Assembly: GCF_932526225.1 (NCBI RefSeq)
Contig: NC_064034.1
Span: forward strand, 19,094,927 to 19,158,926
DNA length: 64,000 nt
Source of the DNA: Nematostella vectensis
Taxonomy: Eukaryota > Cnidaria > Anthozoa > Actiniaria > Edwardsiidae
Direction of reading: 5' to 3'
Shown: positions 13,901-25,900 of the stretch, piece after piece
How positions within the stretch are numbered: position 1 is the stretch's first letter
Layout: the number at the start of each line of letters is the position of its first letter
Program-made: the position numbers and the translations under genes
Notes under the pieces: generated by a model
Told to the model about the DNA's origin: nothing
Database searches by the model: none
The model's input: the letters and a program-made list of their open reading frames with translations, nothing else

Positions 13901-16900
13901 CCTCGGTTGCAATATTACAACCAGCTCTCAGTCCGTAAGCCAGGCCGACGGCTCATCCCAGTTACGTGTTGTTGGTGAAACGCGCCTTTCTTTCACCCGG
14001 GCAGATAAGTCTTTCTCATTTGAAGGTCTCGTTGTGGAAAACCTAGACGTAGAAGTGTTAGCCGGCACGCCCTTTATGGAGAAAAATGACATTGCGGTCC
14101 GACCTGCAAAAGGGCAGATTATCCTTGGAGACAACACCATCTACACTTATGGAGCCCACCACTCCACCCTCACCTCGACCACGGCACGCCTTGTAACCGT
14201 CCTCCGTGCACCACCACGCAACGCAACAGTCTGGCCAGGCGAGTTTCTTGAAATCACACTACCGGACGACACACCCACTGATGCCGAGTATGCACTTGAA
14301 CCTCGTACCGACGCGCCGAGCGCTCGTAGAGTAAAACCATCTGCTGTCTGGCCTCCCCCTGGCATCGTTACCAGCATAGCCGGAAGAATACGTATTCCCA
14401 ACCTTACATCGGAGCCACGCTCACTCAAACGTAACGAGCACTTCTGTCAAGTCCGCCAACTTTTCGAACCATCGAACGTCACAACGACCAGCCCAGCCCG
14501 TGCGTTCCCTTCTACAGACACCCTTCATTCAGCAAACGTTTCTCTAGATCCTGACAGTTTGCTACCATCAGATATCAAAGCCAAGTTCAAAGCCCTCCAC
14601 CATGAATACGACCAGGTGTTTGACGCTAATATCGAAGGCTACAACGGCCACGTAGGCCCCTTCGAAGCCAGAGTCAACATGGGGCCTGTTGAACCCCCCC
14701 AACGGAAAGGGCGCCTTCCCCAATATGCACGTGAAAAACTTCTCGAGTTACAAGATAAATTTGATGAACTGGAGAATCAGGGGGTCTTTAAACGCCCAGA
14801 AGACGTAGGCATCTCCGTGGAATATCTAAATCCATCATTTCTAGTCCGCAAGCCGAATGGAGGTTCACGCCTTGTAACAGCCTTTGCTGATGTTGGAAGA
14901 TACAGCAAACCTCAACCGTCGTTAATGCCAAACGTCGATTCAACATTACGCCAAATCGCCCAATGGAATCACCTCATTGCGACTGACCTAACCAGTGCAT
15001 TTTATCAGATCCCTCTGTCAAGAGACTCTCTGAAATACTGCGGAGTCGCAACTCCCTTTCGCGGCGTCAGAGTTTACACCCGTTGTGCAATGGGTATGCC
15101 TGGTTCTGAAACTGCGTTAGAAGAACTAATGTGCCGCGTCCTTGGAGATCTTCTTGCTGAAGGCGTTGTTGTCAAGCTTGCCGATGATCTCTACTGTGGA
15201 GGAAACACCCCACATGAACTCTTCAGCAACTGGAAAAGAACCCTCCAGGCTCTTCACGAATGCAATCTTCGCTTGTCTGCCTCCAAAACAATCATCAACC
15301 CCAAGACCACTACTATTCTTGGATGGATCTGGAGTGCAGGCACCTTGAAGGCTAGCCCCCACCGAGTTGCTACGCTAGCCCAATGTCCAACCCCAACTAC
15401 CGTTGGTCGCATGCGTTCTTTTATTGGCGCATACAAGGTACTTTCACGAGTTGTACCACAGTGCTCCACATTTCTATCACCCCTCGACGAAATTGTCGCT
15501 GGCCGGGAGTCACGAGATACTATTGAGTGGACTGACAATCTACATACGGCTTTCTATAATGCCCAGAAGGCCCTCTCTTCCACCCGCGTCATCACCCTGC
15601 CAAGACCTGAGGATTTCCTATGGATTGTCACGGATGGCGCCCTGCGTGACCCAGGAATCGGCGCCACACTTTACATCACACGTAACGGCAACCTACACCT
15701 CGCTGGGTTCTACAGCGCCAAGCTAAAAGGTTCACAGTCGTCTTGGTTGCCCTGCAAAGTTGAGGCACTGTCTATAGCCTCTGCTACCAGACATTTCAGC
15801 CCCTACTTAATACAATCTCATCACCGAGCGTCCATCTTGACTGACAGCAAACCCTGCGTACAGGCGTACGAGAAATTATGCCGCGGCGAGTTTTCCGCAA
15901 GCCCACGAATTTCGACCTTCCTCTCTGCAGTCAGTCAGTACCAAGCCACAGTCAGACACGTATCAGGGTCCTCCATTCTCCCCTCAGATTTCGCAAGTCG
16001 AAACGCTCCACCGTGCGAAGATGAAGCCTGTCAGATCTGTTCCTTTGTCAAACAGCTCGGGGACTCTGTTGTCAGGCGCTCATCAATTCAGGACGTCATT
16101 GATGGCAACGAGCGGCTCCCTTTCACTAGCCGATTAGCTTGGCTCGCGATTCAGTCCGAGTGTCCTGACTTACGTCGAACTCACTCCCACCTCAAACAGG
16201 GCACCCGACCTTCGAAAAAGGTAACAAACATCAAAGACGTCAAACGATATCTTGGTGTCGCCACCATCGCCAAGGATGGCTTACTCGTCGTAAAACGTGA
16301 AACACCCTTATCGCCCAGCCGTGAGTGCATCATTGTTCCACGTCGCGTTCTTGACGGCGTACTCACAGCTCTACATATTCAGCTATGTCACCCGTCAACT
16401 CACCAACTCAAGATGGCCACCAAGCGCTATCTGTTCGCCCTTGATCTTGAGAAGGCCATCGTTCGCGTGTCTCAAGCTTGCCACCATTGCGCTTCTCTCC
16501 GTACAAGCAGCAAAGCACGTATAGAACAGTCGTCTTGCGACCCGCCCGACACCATTGGAGTTTCTTTCGCAGCAGACGTCATACGTCGGTCACGCCAGTT
16601 TATCCTGATTGTACGAGAGTGCGTGACTTCGTACACCACCAGCTTACTGTTAACCAATGAGCAACACTCTACCCTTCGCGATGCTCTCATTCGTCTTTGC
16701 GTGCAGATGCGTCCCCTCGACGGTCCCGTCGCCGTCATTCGCACTGACCCAGCCCCAGGATTTCAAGCGCTAAAGGAAGACAAGCTCCTGCAACACCATC
16801 GATTAGTCCTCGAAATTGGACGCGCAAAGAACGTCAATAAGAACCCGGTAGCTGAAAAGGCAGTACAAGAGTTAGAACGTGAGATCCTACAGCTTGACCC

Positions 16901-19900
16901 ACTAGGGGGCCCTGTCTCTGAAGTAGCACTTGCAGTCGCTACAGCTAATCTCAACGCCCGCATCCGATTACGTGGTCTGTCTGCGAGGGAAATGTGGACT
17001 CAGCGTGACCAGTTTTCCAACAGTCAACTCCCCTTCCAAGTCCAAACCCTCATAGAGAAACAGCACGACCAGCGGAATTCTAACCACGCGTACAGCGAGA
17101 AATCTAAAGCGCCCACCGCAGACTTTCGCCCATCCACAGCAATCACTGTTGGCGACCTCATTTACCTGCATCCCGACAGGAACAAGACCCGAGGGCGAGA
17201 TAGATATCTCGTCGTAGACACTGAAGGAGGCTTCTGTAATATCAGAAAGTTTATTGGCTCGCAGTTACGTTCTACGTCATACAGAGTAAAAAAAACAGAT
17301 TGCTACAAGGTTCCATCTGAAGTACCGGACAAGACACCGACTGCAGCCTATGACTGTGACTCTTCCGCAGATGAAGATGACACTCCGGCCACCAAGAGGC
17401 TTCCGCCCCCAGCCCCACCAGATATACCGACAGCGATAACTGATCCACCTTCCCGGGATGTACCACCCCAAAGTGATGCCGACGCCTCTGAGACGAGAGC
17501 TATGGACTCCAGTCACTGTCCCTCCAATCTTCAAGATGATGACACATCCCCACCTAGGAGGTCTACCCGCGAGCGTCACCTTCCCTTACGTTATAGAGAT
17601 GACGACTTTATCACTGACTTTAAATAGGGCTTAATGTATAAACTATGCTAGCAATTAGGCTTACTGTTATAGTCCTATCCTTTAATCAGTCCATCGTATT
17701 TACATTGTACGCCGTGAAAGACATTAGTTGTGTGATTTCTCTACAGTAGATAGTATAAGAGAGAAAGAAAGGAAGTCACGCCAGTACCGGTCAGCGGTAC
17801 TTAGTTATGTTACGTTCACCAAATGCTGCCTCCTCTCCGCCATCTTGTTTTTGCTGTGTTACGATACTGGCTTTGGTTCTCTGTTGATTAAAGCGTTTCC
17901 AAGTTGTGTCCTAGTTTGTGGTCTTATTCAACTGGCGGAGTGCGAGTTCGGTACTCAAGAAGATGAGAGGATTCTAGAGCACCTCATCCAGACGATCTCA
18001 GATGGAGATTTAGTCAAGAGAGCCATAGAGAATAGATGGAATTTGACTGAATTCATAGAAAATGCTGGCCAGAAGGAGGAGATTAATAAGCAGGTGAATG
18101 AAATGAAAGAAGATTTCAAAGTGGCCAAGATCCAAACACAAAAGAAGCCCCAAGCCAAGAAACCCCCATCACAACAAAGAAGTGAAGAGGCGAGAAAGAA
18201 GGACAGGCACAAGTGTGACTATTGTGGGAAGACTGGTGCACACAAGCCGGGGAAAGACTGCCAAGCCTATGGGAAACAATGCCTAAAATGCGGCAAGTAC
18301 AACCACTTCGCAGTTTGTTGCAAGTCAGAAGGTGGAACAGAAGACAAGCATAGAAGAAGATTCAAACGTATCCATCAAGTCAGTCATGAACCAGAGCACG
18401 AAGATTCCAGCAGTGGGTCTGATGGTGGGTACCTGGAGTTAACTTCCAAGCACCTATCCCATGTGAAGATAGTGACATCAGGCAAGCCCAAGGGTACAGT
18501 TTTGGTTAGACTTGGGGACGTGGATGCGCAGGTCGAACCAGACAGCGGGGCCAGCGTCAACGTAATGGACGAATACCAGTACAAGGCACTTTCCCACCGC
18601 TCTGACGAGATTGGAGATCTGACAGACTGCAGAGAAAAGCTAAAGACCATCCAGACAAGCCTTCAGGTGAAAGGAGAGTTTGAAGTAACCATACGAAACA
18701 AAAACCGAGGTGTAAAGACTCGCTTAGTGGTGATAAGGGGAAGAATGGATTCGCCGGCACTCATAGGAAAGGAGACATTAAACGAGCTTGGAATGCTGAA
18801 GATCGATCCAAAAGGGTGTATCAAAAAACCCAATGATCTAAGAATCAAAACGGTAAAGCAAACAACGAAGAGTGAAGAAATTGCCAAGCAATTCGAGAAG
18901 GTCTTTGACGGCATTGGCTGCTTCCAGGACAAGACAGGCGAGCCGATTGAGTTCAAGCTGGAGATGGACCCAGAAGCAACTCCAGTGGCACAGCGACCAA
19001 TGTTGCCTACTACCTGCAACAACCCCTTAAGAAATGGCTCGATCAGGGAGTTGAACAAGGCATATTTGAACCGGTGCCAGAGGGAGAACCCATCACCTGG
19101 TGTTCGCCATTAGTCGTTCAGCCCAAACCGAAGTACACAAAGACAAACAAGGAAAGGCTAGAACCACAGATGATCAGAGCAAGCATAGACATGAGGGTAC
19201 CAAACTTATCAATGAATAGAAGCCGCTGCATTCAAGCCCCGATAGTGGAAGATTTCACCCATAAGCTCCGTGACTGCAAGATATTCTCCAAGCTAGATCT
19301 ACGGCAAGGATACCACCAGCTGACTCTGGACGAAGAGACCAGGAAGGTAGCGACATTCAGCACGCCATGGGGAAACTTCAGACCCCGAAGACTTGTCTTT
19401 GGCGCCAAGTCCTCACAAGATGTATTTGACGAAGCAATGTTCAAGGTATTCGGAGACATCCCCAACTGCATCAATCAGCGAGACGATATCCTGATCGGAG
19501 GCAGAGATGACGCAGAACACGCTGAGACGCTGAGAACAGTCCTCCAGAGAGCAAAGGATAACGGGATAACATTCAACGGGGAGAAGTGCGAATTTGAGAA
19601 GCAAGAGATTGAGTTCTTTGGACATGTTTTCACCAACAAAGGGCTCAGACCAGCGCCGGACTAGGTGAGAGCAGTAAAGAAGAGCGAGAGACCTGATGAC
19701 AAGGAGGCGGCGAGAAGCTTTCTCGGAATGGCGGGGTATCTTGACAACTTCATCAGCGCCTACGCCACCATAGCCGCACCACTATTCGAGCTAACGAGAA
19801 AAGAAACAAAGTTCCACTGGGGAGAACGAGAAGAGAAAGCGTTTCAGGAGATCAAGGAGAGCATCTCAAGGGAGACAACAATGGTACACTTCAACCCCAG

Positions 19901-22900
19901 ACGCCACATCATACTCCGCACGGAGGCAAGCTACCACCAAGGACTTTCCGCTGCGCTGTATCAGCAGACAGACAAAGGAATGCAACCTGTACACTTCATC
20001 AGCCGCACGATGACCGACACCGAGAAGAGATACAGCCAGACAGAGAAGGATGCACTAGCGATCAAGTGGGCCAAAGAGAGGCTGAGAATCTATCTGCTAG
20101 GTGCACCAAGATTCAGAATCGTGACCGCACACAAACCCCTACTACCCATGTTCAACAAGGCGACTGCGAAGATGCCCCCACGAATAGAGAAATGGGTGAT
20201 GGAAATGCAAGACGTCGACTTCCAGCTGATCTACGAGCCAGGGAAGGACGAGCAAGATCCACTAGATTACCTTTCCAGGCACCCCCTCCCGGAGACTGGG
20301 GACGACAGCACAGAGAAGATCATCAAGTGGACCGTCGATGCTGACCACGCAGTTGTCCTTAAGAGAATCAGGGAGGAGACACTGAAAGACAAGACGTCGC
20401 AGAAGTTGGCAGAGAGAATAGCAAGATGTGAATGGGAGAAGTTCAGAAGAGATAAGGACACACAGCCATACTACCAAGTGAGGCAAGAACTCTCAGTTGC
20501 TGAAGGACTGATTTTCCGGGAAGAAAGAATCGTGCTTCCTGAGGTACTGCAGAGAAAGATCGTCAAGATCGGACACAAACTGGGACACTTAGGCAAGACA
20601 AAGACCAAGCAAATGCTCAGAGAGAAGTATTGGTTCCCAAACATGAACAGCATGATAGATACAGCAGTCGATCAGTGCTTCAATTGTCAAGTAGCAACCA
20701 AAAGCCACAAGGAAGAACCTATCAAGCCAACCCAAATCCCTAGCAAACCTTGGGAGACCATCTCAACAGATTTCGGTGGACCGTACCCAGACGGACACTA
20801 CAACCTCGTGGTTATTGATAAGAGGAGAAGATATCCAGTTGTGGAAAGAGTGCCAAGCACAAGCCTGGGACCAGTCAAGGAAAGGATGAAGAACATCTTT
20901 GCAACATATGGCACACCCAAGAGGGTAGAGAGTGACAATGGACCACCATTCAATTCCGGGGACTATGAAGAGTTCGCAAAGGAAGAAGGATTCGATCCCC
21001 ACAGGATAACGCCAGGGCATCCCAGAGCAAATGGAGAAAGCGAGAAGTTCATGCAAACACTAAACAAGACTGAACACAGCAACCCTTGTACGAACGGCAA
21101 GAAGCCATCCACAACATGATAGTAGCATACAGATCGACACTCCACCCTGCGACAGGAGTAACACCTTATGAAGCCATGCGAGGAGTGAGTGTTAGAACCA
21201 AGCTAGACTACACACCACCAACCACAGAGAAAACAGCCAAGGAGGAAGCGATGCCAGAGATGAAGAATACAAGAAGAAAATGAAGGCAAATCGAGAGAAC
21301 AAGAATACAAAGGAGACACAGCTCATCCTAGGAGATTACGTATTGGTGAGACAGCAGAAGAGAAACAAATGGAGCACACTATACGAACCAGCCTTCTACA
21401 CTGTCACAAACATTGAGGGATCAAAGGTGACAGCACGCAGAGCTACAGATAGCAGGACGGTATGCAGAGACGCAAGCCAGTTCAAGCTCGCTAACTGTAT
21501 TATCAACACAGCGGACGAAACCAGAGAGAAATCGTGTGAGGGAAATCCATCCATGCTCAAGCCATAGGGCAGTGATCAACCTACTCAAAGTGCAAGCGTA
21601 GCGACAGAGATAAGCGACAGCACAGACACGACGGAGGAAGAAAGCAAAGAAACAGCTAACGCTAAACCACAGCCTAGAGAGGACTAGGAGACACCAGAGC
21701 TGAGGGAGCGACCCAAGAGGGAGAGGGAGAGATACTTTTCTTGAGACTTTACTTACTTCAAGAGAACTTTATTGATTACTTTATTGAGTTGATCGTTAGA
21801 AATGTTAAGATTGTGTAGAGCTATTCTTTTTGAAGTAAGGGAGAAATGTAATATCCTAGCGCCCTTGCACACTCATACCGCTGACCAATAAAACTGAGTT
21901 GACATCCAAGATGGCGTCCCCCATGTAGCGTCCGGTTATTTCACTCATAACAAAGTAAAAAATGCCGAGCGTGGATTTGCTGGGCGTCAAGTTAATCCTT
22001 TAGGACAATTATGACGCACCATTGTTTTGGTGGAGTTGTATGGGTCAGACTAAATTATTTGTGTGTATATACAAAAGATTTATACAAAAGATTGGGGAGG
22101 GGAAGAAATCTATATAAAGTATCCTGAACTTGTTATTTCGTTTGTCACAGTGCAAATTTTATTGATTTGTTTCACTCTGGATTTGGGAGGATGTTATAAG
22201 ATATGAATATGTATGCGGTATACTGATAATATAAACTAATTATATTCTCACACACCTCTGGGTGCTATTGTCAAACCGACCGCTTTATTTTCTACACAAC
22301 ATTATACAACTGTATGGCTATCAAGAAAGACCATATCAAAATATTGAAATGTTATTACATAAATGTTAGTAGATGTTGTTTGTGCAACAACATGGCGTCA
22401 GAAGTTAATCGAAATTTCAGTTAATGGAAAGAAAAGCACTGAAATCTGAAATCTGAAACCTGAATTATCATTCGCCTATTTTATAAGCAACAAACCCAAC
22501 CCAGAGCCTGACAAATTGCGAATCAATTTGACAACTTTAAACAATATGGCTACTTATCAAATCCCAGCGACTGCTGCGATGGACGTGACTAGGGACATTA
22601 GTACGCATCGGAAAACATTCAAATCAGTCTTGGAGTACTTCTCAGTTGCCATCGAACTCGAGAATAATACATTTTTATTTTGACGGCATGTGAATAACAC
22701 GTGGGAATGTGAAGAGAGTGCAGTATGGGTATGAGTATATAAGGGGAGACATAGCGTGCTAGTGTCACTCTAGCCAGCTCCTCTGTTTAAGCCATATTGA
22801 CTTTCGCTATTTTTTTTATGTGTATTTTTTTTAACTTTTTCTTCGGCTCTTAAGCCCCGAGAGCACGCAATGCTGAGCATTGGTTCGGGGAACACGGTCC

Positions 22901-25900
22901 ATAGTTTTTTCCCACAGGGTTTATATCTCTGGTTTACGTGTCCGGCTCAGTATTAACTTCTTGTAAATATAAATTAGGTGATTATAATATTTCACCTTTT
23001 GGGATTGTAATTGTATTGGAAATTCAGCAGTGATTACTGCTAGCTGGGCGCTGGCTACATATCCAAAATAAACAGCAGTTCTACTGAACTGTGTTTGTTG
23101 TAAAGTGTTACGAAATGGAAGCAAAATGAAAAGCAAACCAGTACAACAGCCGCATATGCAGTGTAATGGGCATAGAATTTGTTTAAGTAATGAATAGTCT
23201 GACGACCCTGTCGGAAGACGACGAGAAAGATCCTGACCGCATTCTGAAGAATTGGTGGACCAATTTATTCCCAAGAAGCACTTACTGATTGAGAGAGTAA
23301 AGTTTGGATACGCAAATCAAACTAAACACGAGACCATTGATCAGTACGTTGTGAGACTTCGCCATCTGGCTGAATCATGCGATTTTGGTGGGCACACACG
23401 ATTCAGCGACGCGAGATTACTTAGGGAGCGTCCTGTCCCATATTCTAGGTAATGCATTGAGGGATTACGGGCCAGTGAACAAAGAACATGTAGAAATGCG
23501 CCCTTGACCGTGTGGCCTGGGGCAAGAATAAAGTTAGTTTTGTAGTTGGACAAAGAACATGTAGAAATGCGCCCTTGACCGTGTGGCCTGGGGCAAGAAT
23601 AAAGTTAGTTTTGTAGTTGGACTTAAATGGCTTGCTTGCTTGTGTCGTCGTTCTAAAAATACGTCTCTATAAATACCGCTTAACACAACATGGTTGTGAG
23701 AACATTCAATGACATTAAGAAAAGATAAGACCAGTCGTCACAAATTCATCGCACGTGGTTTCACTCATTGACCAAAACGTCGAGTCAACGTCGTCAAAAA
23801 GTTCAACCCACCCAAAAACCTCGATTTTTCCTGCCTTGGAAAATGGCCCGAGTGGAGAGATTAGACAAGTTAGACGAGGTGCTGCAAGTCAGCTCGCTAG
23901 TTTAAACGACGCGAAGCGGGCAAAGTCTACAGAGCATTTAATTTCTCTCCGCCGACGAGCGAAATCCGAGACCCCAAGAACCACTATGAGACTGTCGTCG
24001 AGAAGTTCGAGTCGTACTTCATCCCAAAAAGAAATGAACAAAACGAACAAAATTTCGCCACAGAAACCAGATACCCGGCGAATCGATCGAAATTTTCGTG
24101 ACATAGTACGTTACTGCGACTTCAAAGAGAAGGAAGATAAAAACGTGCGCGACCGTCTCATCGCTGGACCGAGTGGCAAGGAGCTGTCGCAAAAGCTTCA
24201 AAAAGAACAGGATGACTGCACCTAAAGCATGCGAGCATAGCCCACTGCAAAAGTAAGTGGAATTTGCTCGCCAATGAGAAATGATAAAAGGCCCAAAAAC
24301 GAGTTCTGCGACGAACGTGAACCAAACAACATGGAGGCCTAGTCCCAGACCCCCTCGTTCGAAAACAGATAACACATGGAAGAAACCCAAATGTACCAAG
24401 TGTGTATACGTTCATAGATCAAGTGGTGCTCGCCAATGAGAAATGATAAAAGGCCAGAAAACGAGTTCTGCGACGAACGTGAACCAAACAACATGGAGGC
24501 CTAGTCCCAGACCCCCTCGTTCGAAAACAGATAACACATGGAAGAAACCCAAATGTACCAAGTGTGTATACGTTCATAGATCAAGTGGGGAAGATGCCTG
24601 CCTGCCCGGTGAAGAAAGCCAAATGCTTTGCATTGCCAAAGTGTCAAAAGGCAGGATAGTTTGAATCCGTATGTAAATAGTCTAAGAGATTCCAAGAAGT
24701 AAAGAATTATCAGCCAGCCAAAAGTTCTCCAGACGAGCATTTCTCGGGAACAGTCGAATGCAAAGACACAGTCCCGCCATTGACGGTGGATCTAGAACTT
24801 TGCAACAAACTAATACGTTTCAAGAATGCCTCAGGAGCCTACACTTCTGTCATCTTACAAGACACATACTACGGTTTACAACCATGTCCTAAGTTGAAAC
24901 CTGTGTCGTCCACCTTACTTGGACAGTTTGTTGCTCACACGGAAGTCAAAGCACAGAGCTACGAATTTAAATTTGTGGTAAACAAGTCAAAAGTGGCGAG
25001 CCTACTTAGTCGTTCTGTTGCAAACCGCATGGGTCTGATATTAAGGACTGAAGAGTTCCAAGCGTTTGGAGATATGGGATTACTCAAGACAGAGCCTGTG
25101 AAAATTGTACTGGAGGATGGTGCAAAGCCATATTCACTCAGCTTAGCCAGACGCATTCCCATACCCATGGAATCTGCAGTGAAAGAAGCGCTCGATCGCC
25201 TGGAAGCTGCAGATGTCATTAGGCCCATCACTAAACCTACTCCCTGGTGTTCACCGATGGTTCCTGTTATGAAGAAATCAGGGAAAGTTAGACTTTGCGT
25301 TGATCTTAAGAGGCTCAACAAAGTGGTGAAGCGAGAACAGTTTATGCTACCTATGCTGGAGGATGTAACGTCAAAACTATCTGGTTCTACAGTGTTTACT
25401 AGTATTGATGCTGCAAGCGGGTTTTATCAAATACCGCTGGACGCGACTGCAAGGAACTAACAACACCCATAACACTGTGTTCCAGATATTGTTTTCAGTG
25501 GCTCAGATGCTAGAAGGAGTGGATGGTTCTTTGTGTTTCATGGACGATGTTCTTGTGTATGGCAGGGATGTGGAGGAGCATGGCACTCATCTGAACAAAG
25601 TGATGAAAATTGTCGAGTCATCAGGGATTTTGAGCTAAACAAGAGCAAATGCTTGTTTAGGCATAGGAAACACAAGTTCTAAGGACACAAGTTCACCGCC
25701 GATGGAATGGTAGCAGATCCGGAAAAAGTAATAGCTATTCTGGACATGCAAGCGCCAACTTCACTTCCATTACTGTGTTAATATTTCTATTTCTCCTAAA
25801 AGAACCAGTATTAGTACTAACAACATATGACCTTGGGGCTCCAGCATTGCCGGTGACAACCCCTTCGGTTGTCCTTTTTATTTCAGTGTGTGTCCAGTTT

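Larger units (their letters stand above)
12474..17936 (+). mobile_element. Nested, apparently intact LTR retrotransposon
   Basis: A 5,463-bp element with 157-bp LTRs that look identical, a primer-binding site, one uninterrupted 1,631-residue polyprotein and a polypurine tract. It lies inside the gag of the older Gypsy element in the same orientation. Identical LTRs and an unbroken frame point to a recent insertion. The domain order protease-RT-RNase H-integrase and the RT connection block resemble Gypsy more than Copia. The TGGTGGCAG primer site is also seen in BEL elements, so the superfamily is left open (Gypsy-like most likely). Confidence 0.92.
11801..21943 (+). mobile_element. Gypsy LTR retrotransposon, complete ends, disrupted
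   Basis: Bounded by 97-bp LTRs (TGTAAT...TTTCA) that differ at one base by eye, with a 5-bp target-site duplication CTCAT at 11796-11800 and 21944-21948. A primer-binding site starts one base after the 5' LTR and a polypurine tract precedes the 3' LTR. Internal order is gag, zinc knuckles, protease, RT, RNase H, integrase. It is split at 12473 by a nested 5.46-kb LTR element and damaged by one in-frame stop and about three frameshifts in pol. Without the nested insertion the element would be about 4.7 kb. Confidence 0.93.

Noticed and set aside
12732-17627. BEL/Pao assignment for the nested element
   Set aside because: The TGGTGGCAG primer site suggested it, but RT and RNase H blocks look more Gypsy-like; the superfamily was left open.
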